This document shows positions 37,801-50,700 of a stretch of DNA of 64,000 bases, piece after piece. Position 1 is the first letter of the stretch; every line of letters starts with the position of its first letter. The DNA comes from Xiphias gladius (Eukaryota > Chordata > Actinopteri > Istiophoriformes > Xiphiidae). The DNA lies in assembly GCF_016859285.1 (NCBI RefSeq), contig NC_053416.1:16138501-16202500 (forward strand), read 5' to 3'. A model generated the notes under the pieces. It did not search any database, was not told the DNA's origin, and saw nothing but the letters and a program-made list of their open reading frames with translations. Made by a program: the position numbers and the translations under genes.

Positions 37801-39705
37801 ACAGAGACTTTGAGGCCGACATTTCCCCCGAGGAACTCTTCAACATTTTCTTTGGTGGAAGGTTTCCCACAGGTTAGCGATTGGGTTTGGCCCAGTAAGC
37901 AATGATTGATGAAACAGAAGTTTTACAGATTTTTAATTTAATCTTAAATACTTTAAAGAGTTCAATCTTTTATTATTAATTTTATTATTAGTTTTAGTAG
38001 TAGTAGTATTTATTATTGTTGTTCTCAGTATCGTTTATGATTGTTGCTGCTAGCCACAGTTTAGAACTAGTATCTACCGTCTCATTGTGGAAGCGTAGAT
38101 GTTATAGAACCGTGTGTCTGTACAGGAAATATCCATGTGTACACCAACCAGGGAGCCTCCTACTCTCAGTTCTATCAGCCTCGTCGTCGACGTGCGTATG
38201 AGAGGCGCGAGGAGGTGGTGGAAGAAAACCAGAGTCAGGTCAGTGACTCACCAAGCCATCAAACAAATCCCAAATCCCTTTTAAACAGCCACAGTATTAT
38301 GTTGTGATCCTCCTGTGGAGAAACATTATTCTTATCATTAATGTGCAGTGGAGAACAATAGTAAAACGATATTTTTGAGGATGCATTTTAACGTGGTTGC
38401 AGCGCTCCAGTGACTTTTTAACCATTATGATTGATTTAATGTCACAATGTTACTTTCCTCATAACTGAAGTGCCTTTATTGCGTTGGAAGATCGTGGTTT
38501 GCTTCAAAGACACAAAAGTGGTGTGCTGGCATGAATACAGTGTATCAGCCTACATGCGGTATTATATACTTTGTAATCTGTGCTGATTTGCTCTTCCCAC
38601 AGAACACCTTCACAGCGCTCCTGCAGCTTCTCCCAGTGCTGGTGCTAATCCTCATATCAGTGTTTACTCAGATGATGGCCACTACCCCGCCCTATAGTCT
38701 CTTCTATAAGCCGTGAGTCTGTCGCACCATCATTTTACTACGGTGACATTTGAACAAATCCCCGGGGTTCCACCATGGATGACCCCGTGGTTTCACTGAA
38801 TGAATTTGAATGATGTGTTTGGGTTTCAGGGCCATGGGGCTGGTGGTGTCCAGGGAAACGCAGCACATGGGCGTACCGTACTATGTGGATAAAAGTTTTG
38901 AGAAGGAATACCACGGGGCTGCACTGGAGGAGCTAGAGAAAACAATTGAGAGCGACTATATCGATCACCTGCAGAGCAGCTGCTGGAAAGAGAAACAGCA
39001 GAGTAAGTGATTACCTCGCTTTGCTTATACAGGGAGTCTATTTTAGTTACGGTGCAGGTATCACTTAGTTTGATAAAACTCAATTCTTGATTTAGGTGAA
39101 ATTTTTTTACATTGTTTCCTGTGACATAAGCAAATCTTCAAATTCACATTGCATTCAGCTGGTCACTTTCCGTATCTGCAAGGTAAATATAAAACTACAG
39201 CTGTCGCTACCAGCGGAGACTATCTGGAGTCAACTGGTTTCCTGGCAACTGGTCCTACCCGAGACACAGTTCAGCACATAACCCCCTGTAAAACACAGCA
39301 AAATGATGTTTTTTCACTTCATTTTTCCTCTGGATTAAACTAACAACATATAACGTGTCGCAATCTTTAGAGGTGCTGGTAGGTGGATTTTGTAAATGCT
39401 GGACAGTGCCAAGATAGCTGTTTCCATAGCTACTGGCTTTAGAGTTATATTTACCATACAGATAAGAGCGTGGTATGGATCTTTCCATCTAACTCTCTGG
39501 CAATAAGTGTATTACTACTCCTTCAAGTGTAAAAAGCTATTATAAACGGTATCTGTCTTTTGTCATTCTCTCCTTTTCAGAATCAGACCTGGCAAACCTC
39601 GGACAACTGTACCGAGATGAACGGCTAAAGCAGAAGGCAGAGTCAATGAGGCTGGACCACTGTGAGAAACTGCATCGACTGGTTGGGCGTCAAAGAGGCA
39701 AATGA
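34803..39705 (+). CDS. dnajc18: DnaJ homologue subfamily C member 18, 8 coding exons
   Basis: An Hsp40/J-protein co-chaperone, expected to be anchored in the ER membrane with its J domain facing cytosolic Hsp70. Coding exons: 34803-34929, 35914-36073, 36583-36728, 37666-37872, 38126-38238, 38603-38712, 38830-39002, 39581-39705. All are GT-AG and in phase, giving 386 residues (human DNAJC18 is about 358). The J domain (about residues 100-165) has FYEILGV, the catalytic HPD in LKFHPDKN, and [19 protein letters not shown]. The [18 protein letters not shown] motif follows. One membrane segment (about 256-277, [16 protein letters not shown]) comes next, then the family C-terminal domain with [12 protein letters not shown] and [16 protein letters not shown]. 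These last motifs point to DNAJC18 rather than DNAJB12 or B14. The N-terminal 42 residues form a helical-pair-like segment resembling DNAJB12/B14. ATG 34803 has a good context (GCGAGATGG). Confidence 0.95.
36881..37020 (+). repeat. possible degenerate repeat fragment in dnajc18 intron 3
   Basis: It starts with CTACTGATCCCACAAAGGAA, similar to the ACTTTATTGATCCC tail at 21131. A CAGAGGTTTGAACCTTGAT block follows that resembles SINE/LINE tail sequences. Weak match. Confidence 0.35.
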
Positions 39706-42009
39706 GGACTGTTTAAGAGGAGAACACATTTCTTTACAGACTTTACAGTAATGCATTTTATTAAAGCGTGTAATTTATCCAATCAGGCCACTTTGTAAAG
39801 AAATTTTTTGGGTACAGCGCAGTCAGTGGGAGATTATGCCACTGGAAACAATGTGCCTTCTCTCCTCTTTGGTGGTAGAAAATAGAGTTGCATGTCAGCT
39901 GCCAACCCTGGCCGTGGTGGTAGCAGCACCATGCGCAAACTCGCTGTGGCAGTGTGTATGATGCGTCAGAGCCTTTAAACTTTCTTATAGAAATGGCATG
40001 ACATACGGGGTCTCCCTTTGGGGTTCTGAAGGCAGTTGTATGTTCACACATACATGTTTTATTCGTCTAGGTTTTTGTAGTTTACCTGTATTTATTTTCT
40101 TGAATGTTTTTGTGTCCTCGCTTAAATCTTAATTGTATTTATTTAATAGTTAATAGAGTGAATGTTACTTGAGCATCTTGGCTCATCTTTTTTCTGTTGG
40201 AAGTAATGAAGTACAATAATACTGTAGTCTGGACAAATCTGAGAGTTTCTGTACTGTGAAATGACACAGGACATTTTTATTTATTATTAAATATAGACAA
40301 ATCAGACATTAGAAAGTACTGTAACATCTATACTGTGGTTAATCAGGCATTTTGACTTATAGAAATAGGCAGCACAGTAGAGCAGAGTTTTACAAAATGT
40401 GGCCACATTTTTCTGATCAATGTGCTTATTATAACAGGTTGTATTTGCCAAAAAGTGAGATTTCTTCTACAGTAGAGCTTCCCACTCCCCGCACTACTAC
40501 TCAACATAGGTGTTGATTGCATTGGTCATTAAGCTTCTGCCATTCAGAAACCATTTGTTTGAGGTTTAAGCGTGAGAAATGACTGTAGTGTGTCGAAAAA
40601 AAGAGGCTATGTTTTGGAAGTAATTTTGATTTGTCCCAAGCAGGGATTTCAAAGCCCATACACAGTCCTGCAGAGTTTTCCTGGTGTATCTGCTATATAT
40701 TGGAAGCTCAGTGGTAAGCAGTATCTGTAAGGTTACCGGAGTTTAACTGATATGCAACATCTTCTATTCATAAACCATGCACAAGCTTAATTTTGTGTGA
40801 GGGGAAAAATGCTTTTCAGCTCAAACTTATAAATGTTTTGTAAATCCTGCACCTTTCATTTATATAATGTTTTATAAGGGAGATCCATTTTAGTTTGAAA
40901 ATCTGAACGCCAACAGAATTAACAGTTTTGATCAATTCTTTTAAAACATCTGTGGACATATTTCTCCCACAACTACGAACCAGAATTGTGACTTTTACTT
41001 GTCAGGTCTAGTCATGAGTAGGACGCTAACTTTGTGATGTCGTTAACTTGAATTCTTTAAACCAACCCCAGATCATTCAAGCCCTATACAGACATTAATA
41101 CTTGTTGCCGTGCACTAAGACTGCCAAACTGCCTTAGCTGTTCTCATACTTGTGAAATGTTCAGGTTCATCTCAAGCACTTTTAAGTTAATATTTAATCC
41201 TGTGTTCCATATCATGACTGTTGCATGCACCCTAGTGAGCGAGCGTTTTGTTTTGTTTTCCTTTTTGGCGAACACATCTTCCCGACTACTGACACAATAA
41301 ATGTTACTTAGAATATTCAGGGCCACACTGTAAGTCACAAACATGTAAAACTTTTACTGTGATACACACAAATCAGGTTTTGGTATCAGTCAGTGTGGTA
41401 GTACACTTCAGCCAGAAATACCAGAAAATTAAAGATGTATCCAGAATATATTTTGGCTCGTCTGATTGGTTCATTTGTGATTTCCTGGTGGTTTGACCCT
41501 TTCAAATGAAAGCTACAGGTGACACAGGCATCAGTAAAGTATTTGAAACTGTACTACATATTTAGTGATCATTGTTCAGTACCATCATTAGAAAACCATA
41601 AAACTATACATACCTGCTTGAGGTATAATGGTTTAATTGGTATTTCGTTCATTTCGACTCATCACAATGTGAAGCTGGGCTGTCAACGAAGGACTTGGTG
41701 TCTCTTTATTTCAAGGTGATTATTGGAACCTCCAAGCCAGTCAGCAGATCCTGCTGATAACAGTCAAGGTTTGTCAGGCAGCAAAGAGTGAATATCAAAT
41801 ATTTGGATTGGTCTTAGACTTCTGACTTATTTCACAGACTAAATGTGCAAGTTAAGATGGTGTCTTACTTTTTCTGTTTGACAGCACTTAGTCAACATTT
41901 GAGCTGTCAAACTAATATACCTTTACTTCCGTTGATGCCAGTTTGAATCGTCTGGATGGATTTTTGTACTTGGGACAGTTACACATTTTATGTTCCTCGG
42001 GCCCCCTTG
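39706..42009 (+). other. dnajc18 3' UTR and convergent intergenic DNA
   Basis: Sequence with no supportable exon follows the TGA at 39703-39705. Candidate polyadenylation hexamers are ATTAAA at 39760 and 40286 and AATAAA at 41296-41301; the last is the most typical. dnajc18 (+) and brd8 (-) converge on this interval. Confidence 0.5.
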
Positions 42010-42667
42010 CTTCAGCACATTCAATTTGAAATAAAATGATGGAAACTACATTAAAGTGCCAAGTCTCAGCTTTAATTTCAGTAGGGAAGAACTGTGTGGG
42101 AGATATAGCCCTTCTAACACCTAGTGCCCAATGTTTTGGGGTTCAAAAGTAATTGGACAGATACAGATGAAGTCAAACAAATATCAAATCATTTAATACT
42201 CTCTGGAAAGTCCTTTGCAGTCGATGACTGCTTTAAGTCTTCGACCCACGGATATCAGCAGACACTTTGTATCTTCCCTGGTGATGCTCTCCCAGAGCTT
42301 CACTGCAGCCTTCTTCAGCTCTTGCTTTTTGTTGGGTCTCTCTACCTTTAGTCTGGTATTCACCAAGTGAGACGCTGCTCAGTCGGACTTAGATCAGCTG
42401 ACTAACTCGGCTGGTCGAGGATATTCTACCTCTTCACCCTGAAAAGCTCTGTGGTTGCCCTGGCCCAATGTTTTATTACCTCCTCATTCTGTTGCCTGTT
42501 GTCAGAGCTCAAATCATATCATAGCTACCTACACCAACCAGATGGTTTGATGAGATGAGGTGTGGACTTTGGGCCGTTTTTTTTTTTTTTTTCCACTTTC
42601 TTCTTTCCATCATTTTTTTTTTGATTGATTTTTTTTTTTTTGTTTTTAGTTTTTTTTTTTTTTTTCC

Positions 42668-42706
<39 letters not shown>

Positions 42707-43215
42707 AACCTTTTTTCTTTCTTTTTTTTTCTTTTGGTACCAGGGTATCTAGGTTATGGTCATGAAGTCTTCTATTGATCCTTGACAAGGAAACTTGTAA
42801 ACATACATCCTGCAGAGCATTCTTGACTTCCTGTTCTTATTTTCCTCAGCGCACCCGTTTTTGTTAAATTATACCCAACTGTTGATTTTGCCAAACCAAC
42901 TACCTTTGATTTATGATAGATTTTTGCTTTTTTGAGCCTCATTATTGTCTTCTTCACTAGCATGGTCACCTCTTTACTCCTCATGTTGACAGACACATGC
43001 ACCTCAATCTAAACGGTAACACTCAACTCTCATTCCACTCTGAGCCATGTGTGGGGTTGTGTCCAATTACTTTTGAACACTTGCAAGTTGGGCACTATGT
43101 GTTAAAAGGGTGGTATCTCCCACACAGTTCTTTCAATAATGTAAACCTATTCAAATTGATGCTCTGACTTGGCACTTTAATGTAGTAGCCATTATAATAC
43201 TTTGGGTCTGGACTG
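42010..43215 (-). mobile_element. decayed Tc1-like DNA transposon
   Basis: Imperfect long terminal inverted repeats pair in order: 42046-42060 with 43171-43185 (CTACATTAAAGTGCC), about 42089-42105 with 43114-43130 (AACTGTGTGGGAGATA-like), and about 42142-42159 with 43060-43077 (TTCAAAAGTAATTGGACA). The right end reads GGTCTGGACTG followed by TA, the expected Tc1 target dinucleotide; the left terminus has diverged. Minus-strand remnants of Tc1 transposase are visible. They are a helix-turn-helix piece (VGLAKSTVGYNLTK, within 42772-43002), an RRLHDHN segment, a NDGKKKV segment near 42600 and a C-terminal GCAGTCATCGACTGCAAAGG near 42211-42231 (AVIDCKG). Large poly-T stretches fill the middle. 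It is inactive. Confidence 0.85.
42577..42732. repeat. T-rich homopolymer block inside the Tc1 copy
   Basis: A 155-base stretch is almost entirely T in several runs, the longest over 30 bases, separated by short islands such as TTCTTTCCATCATT, GATTGATT and CCAG. The lysine-rich or phenylalanine-rich open frames over it are artefacts. Confidence 0.95.
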
Positions 43216-43939
43216 TAGAGGAATATCTGTTTATCCTTTCACTTTGCAAAGACAGTGGAAGTGGTCATAGCGAAACATGAACACAATGTATTTGCAAGTT
43301 CAAAAGAAATGAGTGAGGACAAAGTGGTAGTTGACAACAGCAAGAATGAGGCATCATTAGGTGGCATCCTGTAAATGAGTTGGCTCTGTTTCAGTAAAAG
43401 CTATGAATGAGTTTTATTGATCAGCATCAACATGACTGGACAGAACCCAAATGCAAAATCCTTCATTATTATTGGTCCTACACCAGAGTGGCGGCTTGGT
43501 GGAAGATGCTGTGTCCCCTCTGTGTGTAGGCAGCACTATGGAACAACAGGTCAGAGAAGTTATATGAAACACAACAGTGATAACTTATTTCTCTTGTAAT
43601 GCTCACATAACATAACTCTTAACAGCTTTGGTCAATGTGGCCACCGCAGCTTCAACAGATTTTTTTAACCCAATCCTGAGAAAACCTGCAAGCTTCTGCA
43701 CTGACGTACTTGTGACACTGATTTAAACATTAGTCCCACAAATTAGGCAAAGCAGACTTTTATACTTAAAAAAAGGATATAAAATGTCAACCACTGAAGT
43801 TCCCCAAAGGAAGATGAGGCCTTTTTTTCACTTAAAATCAGTTCTTAAACACAAGTTAGGTTGCAGCAGTTACTACTGTGGTGTGCTTTCAGTTGGCACT
43901 GTGGAAATTTTTTTTGCAAATCCAAGTTTAACAAAATAG

Positions 43940-44700
43940 GTTGGGGGCTCTTTATACTGTTTTATTGTTTTAACATTTTTAAGTCCACAAAACAAATTTT
44001 TAAACATGACACTTTTACAAAAACACTGAAAACGACAAGAGTATGCATGGGGGTACTGTTTCACAGGATGTGTACCATAGATAAAATCAATTCATCACAA
44101 CATTTGAAAGTTTTTAAAATTGAAAAAACTAAAAAAAAACAAAACAAAAACTCAAATGATTTCATACCAGCAATGAAAATGTTTCTGTTTGAAATAAGTA
44201 TGTGACCCCCTGATCATTCAGTTTTTGGGCTCAGACTATCAGAAATTAGATTAATCAATCTCTTTGGCCTCTGGTTTTACATATGATCAAAATCAAGCAC
44301 ACTAATCTGGAGTTCAACCAGGCCCTCTGTAAGGTTCATTTCAGCCCATTTGTAGGCTAGGAGTAACTGTTATCTTCAGTTATATAACCTGATGAAATTC
44401 AGAGCAGGCTAAGTGATCTGCAGCTACTTCTATGGAAGGTTTGACCTAGTCTTTGTGAATGTGCCATTGTAATCTGGGATTATACCATATGTAATCCACG
44501 TCTGTATGGCTGTCTCAGAGGAAATGATCTTCTCCACATTACAATCTACCCATTTAATCTAGAGTGCAAATAAAGGTTAGACTGCACATTATGCAGAGTG
44601 AGAATCTGTGCAACTGACAGAGAATATGTTCAGTCTTGTGGTATCACACCTTTCACTACAGCTCAGGGACAGTGTCAGACAAAATTTTCACACTGTACGT
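43940..44700 (-). other. brd8: brd8 3' UTR (inferred)
   Basis: The DNA beyond the minus-strand stop codon (44701-44703) has no further exon. TTTATT on the plus strand at 43961-43966 is AATAAA on the gene's strand, 735 bases after the stop, and is a plausible polyadenylation signal. The end is not otherwise constrained. Confidence 0.4.
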
Positions 44701-47700
44701 TCATTTCTTCATCTTGAGGTCAGCTTCTATGGCACAACGGCGCCCTCTGGTGCCTCCATCCTACAGTCAAAGACAGGAAAGAACAACCTATTAGACCACA
44801 TTTAGTCTTCACTCAAAGTATTTGACTGAACCAACACTTAACAAGTTGTGCTTCAAGATATTAAAGTCACATACTGTATGACTTAGCCAATTATCATATT
44901 CGAGTTCAGCTCTATATGAATGAGTTTTGTTCTTTGAGTTGATATATACAACATCAGTGTTTTTTATTCTGCTTGCTTCAGGAAAATAAGACAAGAAAGA
45001 GAAAGGTTTAAAGGCCGCAGGATGGGTACTTACAAAAAGAGAAAGGAGGAAGGCAGGAGAAGACATGGAGACAGTGTCCTGTAAGAGGAAAATGATCCAC
45101 ATCAGAGCTGTGACTCAAAAGTGTATTGGGAGTCTCAAGAGGAAGCAAAATAATGCCAAGAAAGACGCAACACAGTATATATACAGCACAAGGAAAGGTT
45201 GAAGTGAGCTTTAAGAGAAAGGCAATTAGAACACTTTTTCCCATAAATGGGCCTATTTCTATGTGGACATTTCAACTGTTTACTATTTAATTCCTCACTG
45301 CACTGCAATTGCACTACTTATACACATTATTTTTTAAGGAACATGTCAGTATGTTTAGCTCTTTAAGTACATTCAACATGTACTACAGACATATATTTTT
45401 GTCAACCATTTTTCAAAGCATAGCATGAAGTTTTACAATCATCTCCTATCTTCCAGTCAACTACTGGTTTTATTTAACATAAGTACACTATGAAAATCTG
45501 CTTCAGATAGGTAATTTGTCATCAAAGTATTGAGGAGTATGCTGTTACTACTTCACCAGCTTTCGGCAAAGAATTTTTATCAGGATGGTCTACAGAATGT
45601 GTAAAAAATTTAAATATTCACTTAGCCTTATTTTGTTTTGTCAAAGTTACATTATTATCTCCGCCAAGGAGGTTATGTTTTCACCCATGTCTGCTTGTTT
45701 GTTGGTTTATTTGTCAGCAGGATCACGCAAAAAGTACTGAACTGATTTGCACCAAACTTGATGGAGGGATGGGACATGGGCCAGGGAAGAGCCCATTAAA
45801 GTTTGGTGTGAATCCTATTATCACTTTCTTTAACATTGTGAGATAAAGTTGTTTTTTTTTTGACATAATTGTCAAAATTTGGCCTTGGTGGAAGTATGAC
45901 ACTCTACTGCCATAGTAGTCTAGTGCCATTCTAGTTGAGGTATGGTTATGTAGGTGTTTTGAAAATATGCTCTATGTTTCTGTTCCAGCAAAACCAACAT
46001 CAACATTAGCAGTTCTTCACTCAGACTCATTATCATGCAAAAATAATGTGTGGAAAAAAAACATAGAGGTGACTAAATATTAAATGTAATCATCAGGACA
46101 TTTAACTGCAGGTTCATTTTCATACTGATGTGAAATTAATCGAAAAAAATAGCTTTCTTGAAGGTAGAATATACTTCCTGTATGCTTTGGTAAATAGTTG
46201 TCAGTAATGTTCTTAACATTATTGCATTATTACATTAATGCCTACCATTTTCCAAAGCATAACATACAGTATGTTTTAAAATAGAATTCTTGCTTTCCAG
46301 TCAACCACTGGCTGAAACTTGTTTAAAATACACACAGAGCACCGTCTTGTCTTTTTCCAGTTAGCTTTCTACAGTAATGTCTTCAAATACTTAACTGATG
46401 TCTGAAAAGTCAAAGCCATTAGAAGAACAATAATGGACCTGTGGACATTGTGGAAAAGCCTGGGAAATTGGCGGATTCTAGCAGGAAAAAAAACTGACAG
46501 ATTATCTACCACAGAAAGGTTTCAAATCTTGGCATCAAACCTCATAGGGTTTTAGCTCTTTTCATAGCATACAAAACCAATGGCTACCTGAAAGGATATT
46601 ATTCTAAAAACTAATGTCATGCTTTGGAAAATGGCCAGCAGATCTAGTTTAGCATCACTTTCTTCTACCTTTAAGTCAGCCTGTTGTCTCACCCTTGTCT
46701 CTTCTTCTGTACTCTGCTTTTGTCAAAATTCTAGTGAAGCACCTTGTCAGTGGAGTCCTGTTTGCGTGTGCTCTCACGGCCCCTCAGACTCTTGGCGCTG
46801 ATACCAGACTCTGAAGTTTCCATGATGAGCTGGGTAGCTAGAAACTGCTGAATCTGCTCCAGGACATCACGCTGCATCTCGAGAGCCATGTGGTACACGT
46901 CGTGATCCAGGCTGTTGTACATGACTGCGTTCTGAAACATCAGCATGATGTCCCTCTGGAACTCAGCGGTGGTCCGTATCAAACCAGTCTCAATGTTCTT
47001 TTTTATGGTGGCCAAGTCCATGGGCCTGTAGAGGAGACAGACAGAGAGGGGGTTAGGGTGATAAGACGGTACAGTCTGTGTGATCGAAGGTGCTGATGAG
47101 GGCTTCTGATTGGTGAATGTCAATAATCCAGAGTCATCCAGCAAAATTTGGCCTTAGTGTCTGAAAAGTTGATATTTTTGTGATGTGAGATGAATATGAC
47201 TAGCAACCACTATAAAAACGGTTAGTGAAAGGCAAATAGCCATAAAATATGACCATAACAAAAATATCCTGTGCTTACCTGTGCACTATACTGTGATATC
47301 CAGGTGCAATTTCATCTGTTACTGGCTGTAGGAAGACATTTGCATACCTACAACAGGTTGACATAAATAACATGTTTCAGTACTGATACAAAGAATTAAA
47401 AAATGAAAGTATATGAAAGGCTGCGCATCAGTGGCTAGTGTTACTGTTACGAGTCATATTCTGACCTGTGATTGGCCGCTGCACGCCACACCAGCATAAT
47501 GGCTTTCTTCCAGATCTTGTGAGCCTGTAGTGCCTCCAGGTCCTCACTGCACACAGAACTGCACAATAACAGAATGTAGAAAGGATTGAAGTACAAACCG
47601 AAAGGTCATAAGGAAAGTATTATCAAGCAGAGCCTAACCTGCAGCATGACACAGTGAGAAATTCATGTTACTAGTTGACAGAAATGAAAAACAACATCAT

Positions 47701-50700
47701 CATTAACAACAAACATCATTAGCACCATCTCTCACAAGTGACAGTTTGTTACCATGCTGTGTGCGCCTGAATGTGTTTTCACTCACAACTGCGATGAGGC
47801 AGGGCTGCTGGGGATGGAGTCTGCGGTTGTATGGAGCTGCAGAGACGAGGAAGCCGTGTGGAGGCTGTATCCATCCTCACTCTCACTGGCCGCAGGTTCT
47901 AGCTCCATCTCACCATCTGGCTCTGAAAAGAATCCCTCCACCCCATCACCCTCCTCTTCTCCACACACTTCTGGCCTGTTGACTTCATTGTCCACTTTGG
48001 TCCCTGAAGCATTCTCTCTTCGCACAACACTTATTCCATTCTCTGCCTTCATCTCCTACAAAGATGGAGAAAAATGCAGAGAGACTCAAACAAAGCTTAC
48101 AGTACAGGAATACTGTGGAGCTATGCTCCCAGCATTTCAGTACAGCAATTACAAGCATCATGTTTGCTCTGTCCTTGTTGGGTGCTTTACCTTGTGATGC
48201 CTTTCTCTCAGTGGGATATCTTCTAATAACGAGTCTGCCAAGATAGTAAGGATGAATAATAAGAAGGGAACTGTTGTGTAAAAATGTATAATTGCACGTA
48301 AACTGCACATTATGAAGCAAGTGAATTATGATATTTATGCATGGGTGTGCATACCTCCATGGGATTTATTAGATCTTTGCTGTGCCCACTGCTCACTCTC
48401 GCATTTTATGGTGACATCCAATGAAATTTGTCTTTTCGAGTGCACCACCTCTCCAGTCTCTCTCACCGCCTCAGGCCGTGAAGGTGCTCCAGTGTGGCAG
48501 TGCTCCAAACTCTTTGAGTTATATGGGGATGAGGAGGTACGGGGAACGCTCCTTAGTCCCATGGGGAATGCTGCAAGACAGTTATCTTGACTGTTGCACA
48601 GAGAGGAGAGTGTGTTTGAAGTCTCATCTTGAACTTCTAACACTTCTGTCTTCCTCTCCATGCTACAGCGTAGCGATGAGGACTGTGGGACCCCTGTGGG
48701 GAGTGTGGGGTGAGAGTCGTGGGGCTGGAAAGGCCCAGCCTCCCAGGCACCAGACAGAGCATGGCCATTCTCCTCACACAGGGACAGAGCAGCCTCCACT
48801 GCAGCTGCATCGAAAGCCTCTGCTGCATCATCTGCCTGTGGAAGAAGAGATATGACTCTGCATCTCAAAGAATACTTTTTTTTTTTTTTCTCAAAACATG
48901 GGTCGTACTTTTAGAGATCACCATGTCACCAAATCTCAGCAGTGATGTTGGTGAGTGAACTGTTGTCACAACTCACTAGATTAATGACCAAAATGAAAAT
49001 AGTCAGATTGGAAAAGAATTTAATTCATGTAAAACCCCAAACGGGTGTCATAAATGTTTAGTTTATCCACAACTGATCTCTGTGCTGTGAAAATCTATAG
49101 TACTTCTCGCCCTTTTGCACCTTGTCTTCGATGATGGCGATAATGTCCCCCACCGTCTTCAGGTCCAGCTCATCTCCAATGTAGGACACAGTCACATCCT
49201 CCACACTGAGCCCTGACACCTTATCCTCTGCAGAGAGAGACAGAGCCATCGTATCCACCTCTGCACACATACAACAACTGTTCCACTTTTTTTTCGAGAT
49301 ACAGTTTTTAACTAGTAATTGTAGCAGTTTGTAAAAGCAATTGTTTTTTTAATATCTATTTCACAGCTTACTCAGCTCAAGTATTATCATTAGCTTTGGT
49401 TTAAATTTTAACCACAACCAATTTGTACTCTGGTTTGGTTTTACCTCGGTAAACATATATCTGTATCCTTTAGTTCATTAAATATTCACAAAAGGTGTTA
49501 GTATACTTCAGTTATTAAGTATCACAAGTATGTATTCACATCCCTCTGATGTATGAAATTGTGTAAAAATAGCTGGAGTTTGGGAATATTCGTAACAGAA
49601 GACACATAGTTTCTCATGCTTGTGCCACTTTTCTGACATTACACAGCAATTTGATCTCTAATAGTTATAGCTAAAACATTATATTACATATTTCCTACCT
49701 TTAGAGGAAATGGCAAACAAACAAGGTCTGAAATTGCATTCTGCATCTACAAAGCAGATAACATCAGTGATGTGGAGAGGTTTAGCCTGTGGATTGAGCA
49801 CTGAGTGGTTTGGATATGGGTCAAAGTGGACAGACCTGTAATGGCTGAGGCAGTAGAGTCAACATGAAGGGGAATGGCAGTAGAGAGCGGAGCACTGGAG
49901 GCTGAGTCTGCACTGACCATGAAACCTAATGGGGCAGAAAACTGGGTGGGACCTGCTTCCAGGAGACGAGACAACATCGGGGCACCTGCCATGCAAACAT
50001 TCATACCGACACATTAACACACATCCTGGAGAGTGCAGACAAAGCAGCGTAGGCTTTCAGCTAGCCAATGTATGAGCGAACAGTTTAGACAACAGTAGCA
50101 TGCTTATATAGAAAGCATACATACATTTAGGATTGAAGGAGTAAAATTAAAAATTTAACACATGTTCCTACAATAAAGATAGAATTCTTATGAATTGTAT
50201 TGAATCCTCTTGAACTTTTTTGTGCCAAAGAAGACTCTACTAAATACTGTCTTTACTGGAATGAAATCTTATGCACAAGATTATTATCTTATGCGAGTAT
50301 TTTCTGAGACATTTGTTTTCACTTTAACATGAAATTTCCTTTGATTAGTACCAAGGAAAGGAACTGTATACACTGTGATTCAGTGTTGAAAAAAAAACAA
50401 GCATGCATAACTCAAATCATTATCAATAATGATTAAAAATCACACAGGATCTGTACCTGTTGCCTGAGAGAGAGGCTGACTAGGCGACGCCAGCTGCAAG
50501 TCATGTGCTGCGGTCATATTACCCGTGGACACATCACCCTCACCTATCTGGGATATATACACATTCAAGCATGTCAAACGTTTTACATGTATTTTGTGTG
50601 TTTTCTTGCACATAAAGTGCACATCCAGTATTATTATTCATCCAGTCTGTATTAAAAAAAAAATCAGAAATTTTGTTGCTGATTCTCACATGGTGATCCA

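Noticed and set aside
42525-42788. Lys-rich or Phe-rich small proteins
   Set aside because: They result from the homopolymer block in the Tc1 copy.
47746-48197. Plus-strand frames of 78 and 147 codons
   Set aside because: They are antisense shadows of brd8 coding exons 14 and 15.
48421-48855. Plus-strand frame of 144 codons
   Set aside because: It is antisense to the long brd8 exon 13, whose minus-strand frame joins its neighbours in phase.
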